Shown here: positions 62,091 to 64,000 of the stretch, piece after piece
Layout: each line of letters starts with the position of its first letter
How positions within the stretch are numbered: position 1 is the stretch's first letter
Origin: Aquila chrysaetos chrysaetos
Lineage: Eukaryota > Chordata > Aves > Accipitriformes > Accipitridae
Assembly (NCBI RefSeq): GCF_900496995.4
Contig: NC_044024.1
Coordinates: forward strand, 12,154,698-12,218,697
Length of the DNA: 64,000 nucleotides
Direction: 5' to 3'
Translations under genes and position numbers: made by a program
Notes under the pieces: generated by a model
Seen by the model: only the letters and a program-made list of their open reading frames with translations
What the model was told of the DNA's origin: nothing
Database searches by the model: none

Positions 62091-62567
62091 GAGCAGGACA
62101 CCCCAAAGCATCTGTGGCTGTGGATAAGTCCACGCTAGAGCAGGTACATCTCGAAGCATCTGTGGCCGTGGTTGTATCTGTGCCACAGCAGGTATACCTC
62201 TGAAGGGATTGTGGCCCAAGGATAAGTCCATGCTGGGGAAGGTACATCCTGAAGCATCTGTGGCTGTGCATGAGGTCATGCTGGAGCACCTCAAAGCATG
62301 TGGCCATGGATAAGCCCATGACAGAGCAGGTACACCCCTGGAGGGACTACAGCCATGGGTAATGCTGTGTTGGAGCAGGTTCACTCCTGAAGGGACTGTG
62401 GCTATGGGTAAGGCCACGCTGGAGCAGGTATATCTCTGAAGGCATTGTGGCCCATGGAGAAGGCCATACTGGAACAGGTGCACCTCAAAGCGACTGTGGC
62501 TGTGGATAAGTCTATGCCACAGCAGGTATACCCCTGAACAAACTGTGGCTCATAGATAAGGCTCCAC
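62091..62567 (+). repeat. Minisatellite inside the ERV, unit about 49-50 bp
   Basis: Roughly ten degenerate units of the form aggtacacc-ctgaaggga-ctgtggc-(c)atggataag-ccatgctggagc. Some units are longer or shorter by a few bases. Frames across it give repeated Cys- and Ser-containing peptides, which are by-products of the repeat. Confidence 0.8.
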
Positions 62568-63066
62568 TTGGAAGTAGTTAGTACGCCCCTAAGGGACTGC
62601 GATCCATGATAAGTCTGAGCCAAAGCGGGGGCAAGGGGAGGAATGCATTGCAGTGTTAAACCCTATAACCTGACCCGGTGGGACCAGGGGTGGAGATTGT
62701 AATGGAAATACCTTTAAATTGTTTGTAACCCATGGTTTGAGTTGCATGTTACAAGAATTACTATAGCAGGAACCACCTGAACCAATGGAGGGTGAGCCTT
62801 ACAAGAAGGAGTACAAGTGCAGCAGTGACCTGATCTGAGCTTGCTTTGGTGCCCAATAATTCCATGTAGGCTCTAAACATCTGCCTGCTGATGGGAAGTA
62901 TGGAATGAATTCCTTATTTTGGTTTGCTTGTGCTCATGGCTTTTGCTTTACCTATTAAACTCTCTTTATCTCAACCCGTGAGTTTTCTTTTACCGTTCAA
63001 TTTCTCTCCCCCATCCCACTTGGGGGGGGAACTGAGTGAGCTGCTGTGTGGGGCTGAGTTGCTAGC

Positions 63067-63653
63067 TGTCCTGGTTTCAGCTGGGATAGAGTTAATTTTC
63101 TTTCTAGTAGCTGGTATAGTGTCATGTTTGGGATTTAGTATGAGAAGAATGTTGATAACACACTGATGTTTTCAGTTGTTGCTAAGTAGTGTTTCTACTA
63201 AGTCAGGGATTTTTCAGCTTCTCATGCCCAGCCAGCAAGAAGGCTGGAGGGGCACAAGAAGTTGGGAAGCGACACAGCCAGGACAGCTGACCCAAACTGG
63301 CCAAAGGGGTATTCTATACCATGTGATGTCATGCCTAGTATATAAACTGGGGGGGAGTTGGGCTGGTGGGGGGGTGGATCGCTGCTCGGGAACTAACTGG
63401 GCATCGGTCAACGAGTGGTGAGCAATTGAATTGTTTTGTATATTCCAATTTATATTGTTATTATTATTATTATTATTATATTATTATTGTCTTCTTTTTT
63501 TCTTCCTTTCTGTCCTGTTAAACTGTCTTTATATCAGCCCATGAGTTTTACTTTTTTTTTTTCCCTGATTCTCTCCCCCATCACACTGAGTGGGGGGCAA
63601 ATGAGTGAGCAGCTGCGTGGTGCTTAGTTGCTGGATGGTGTTAAACCATGACA
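63067..63653 (+). mobile_element. Solo LTR nested in the ERV's 3' LTR
   Basis: 587 bp, TGTCCTGGTTTCAGC to TTAAACCATGACA, with an ATT/TTA microsatellite near 63455-63490. The flanks are ctagc and ctggc, a 5-bp target duplication with one difference. The host LTR stops at gttgctagc and resumes after the nested LTR with ctggctgaggttaaaccatgaca. It is the same family as the LTR at 12946. Confidence 0.9.
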
Positions 63654-64000
63654 CTGGCTGAGGTTAAACCATGACACCAATTGATATAATTCCTGTGCAT
63701 GCACCCTCCTTGCATTTCAGGTGGAGAAAATTGAGCATGAAAAGTGTTGCCTGAAAACAGAGTTCTTGACATGCCAACAGGAACTGGCACTGCTCAGAGC
63801 TCAGAAGATAGAAGGGTTGCCCTGCAGCAAGAAATACACGTGTTAGTGCCAAGCTGTGTGGCAGAAGCGGAAAGCAAAGCTGGCGAGGTCTGCAGAGGAG
63901 AAGGCTGAACTGACAGAGAGACTCAGGAATACAGAGATGCACTTAAGGGTGCTGAGGGAGGCACAGGTTTCCTGCAGGGGCCCAGAGAAGGAAGACCTGA

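Larger units (their letters stand above)
61114..63676 (+). mobile_element. ERVL-like element with unlike LTRs and an internal minisatellite
   Basis: 5' LTR 61114-61704 (TGTGCTGGTTTTAGC ... gttaagccacagca), then a primer-site-like tggtgcccaatgtggggc near 61713. A short internal region holds no recognisable pol. It has a 50-bp minisatellite and then a purine-rich stretch before a second LTR that begins TGTAATGG at 62698. That LTR is split by a nested solo LTR and ends with ttaaaccatgaca at 63676. Comparison with 57180-57190 shows that the element sits inside duplicate B of the MORC4 exons. Clear target-site duplications were not seen. Confidence 0.8.
60239..64000 (+). pseudogene. MORC4: MORC4 3' exons, duplicate B, split by an ERV; runs off the window
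   Basis: A long exon follows the pyrimidine tract and CCCAG. One frame reads SYFSPSEDLCSTLPRKGKTS with SVYKPGGYE after it; after a shift, LEKQMSNLIAERQATD and DIDKGFFVAVGVLKAAASG, like the MORC4 block before the C-terminal coiled coil. 60757-61110 repeats 56837-57180 almost exactly. The ERV at 61114-63676 then interrupts, and 63680-64000 repeats 57190-57520, including the coiled-coil exon from 63721 and its in-frame TAG (63844). No intact frame remains. The gene's true end lies beyond the window. Confidence 0.8.

Noticed and set aside
62091-62567. Regular repeats that might suggest a CRISPR array
   Set aside because: Degenerate contiguous units without spacers, inside an avian ERV; it is a minisatellite.

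Overview
The window is nuclear DNA of a bird. The coding genes are broken into exons with GT/AG splice sites, their starts lie in CpG islands, and the repeats are avian types: a CR1 LINE and ERVL-like retroviral LTRs that end in a TTAAACCATGACA-type terminus. The abundance of that LTR type suggests a neoavian, perhaps a passerine, but I cannot name the species. Gene order and orientation (NUP62-type nucleoporin, then RBM41, then MORC4, all on the + strand) match the mammalian Xq22.3 block NUP62CL-RBM41-MORC4.

Layout. 1-3112: upstream sequence with no gene I recognise. 3113-32898: a direct tandem duplication of a complete 12-exon NUP62-type gene with its own CpG-island promoter and poly(A) signal. 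Copy 1 (3828-19135) is open through the FG domain and coiled coil but has an extra T near the end that changes the last residues. Copy 2 (20887-31885) has the expected C-terminus but has lost one G in exon 1, giving an early stop in exon 2. Copy 1 alone carries an ERVL-like provirus without a 3' LTR in its last intron. 33312-41654: RBM41, seven exons, intact (398 codons), with a solo LTR in intron 3. 42750-64000: a CpG island followed by the remains of MORC4. This has recognisable ATPase, S5-like, CW zinc-finger and coiled-coil exons with stops, frameshifts, a lost catalytic motif and a mutated zinc ligand. Its 3' exons are duplicated; one copy is interrupted by a CR1 LINE and the other by an ERV that itself carries a nested solo LTR.

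How it fits together. NUP62 is the central-channel FG nucleoporin and RBM41 is an RRM protein related to the minor-spliceosome 65K protein; they are neighbours by ancestry and not a pathway. The locus shows a young gene duplication with complementary one-base lesions, an intact housekeeping gene, and a chromatin ATPase gene decaying under repeat insertion. I found no CRISPR arrays, operons, tRNA or rRNA genes. Most long open frames outside the exons are chance frames in GC-rich or repeat DNA. All assignments come from reading the sequence against remembered family sequences; no search was run.
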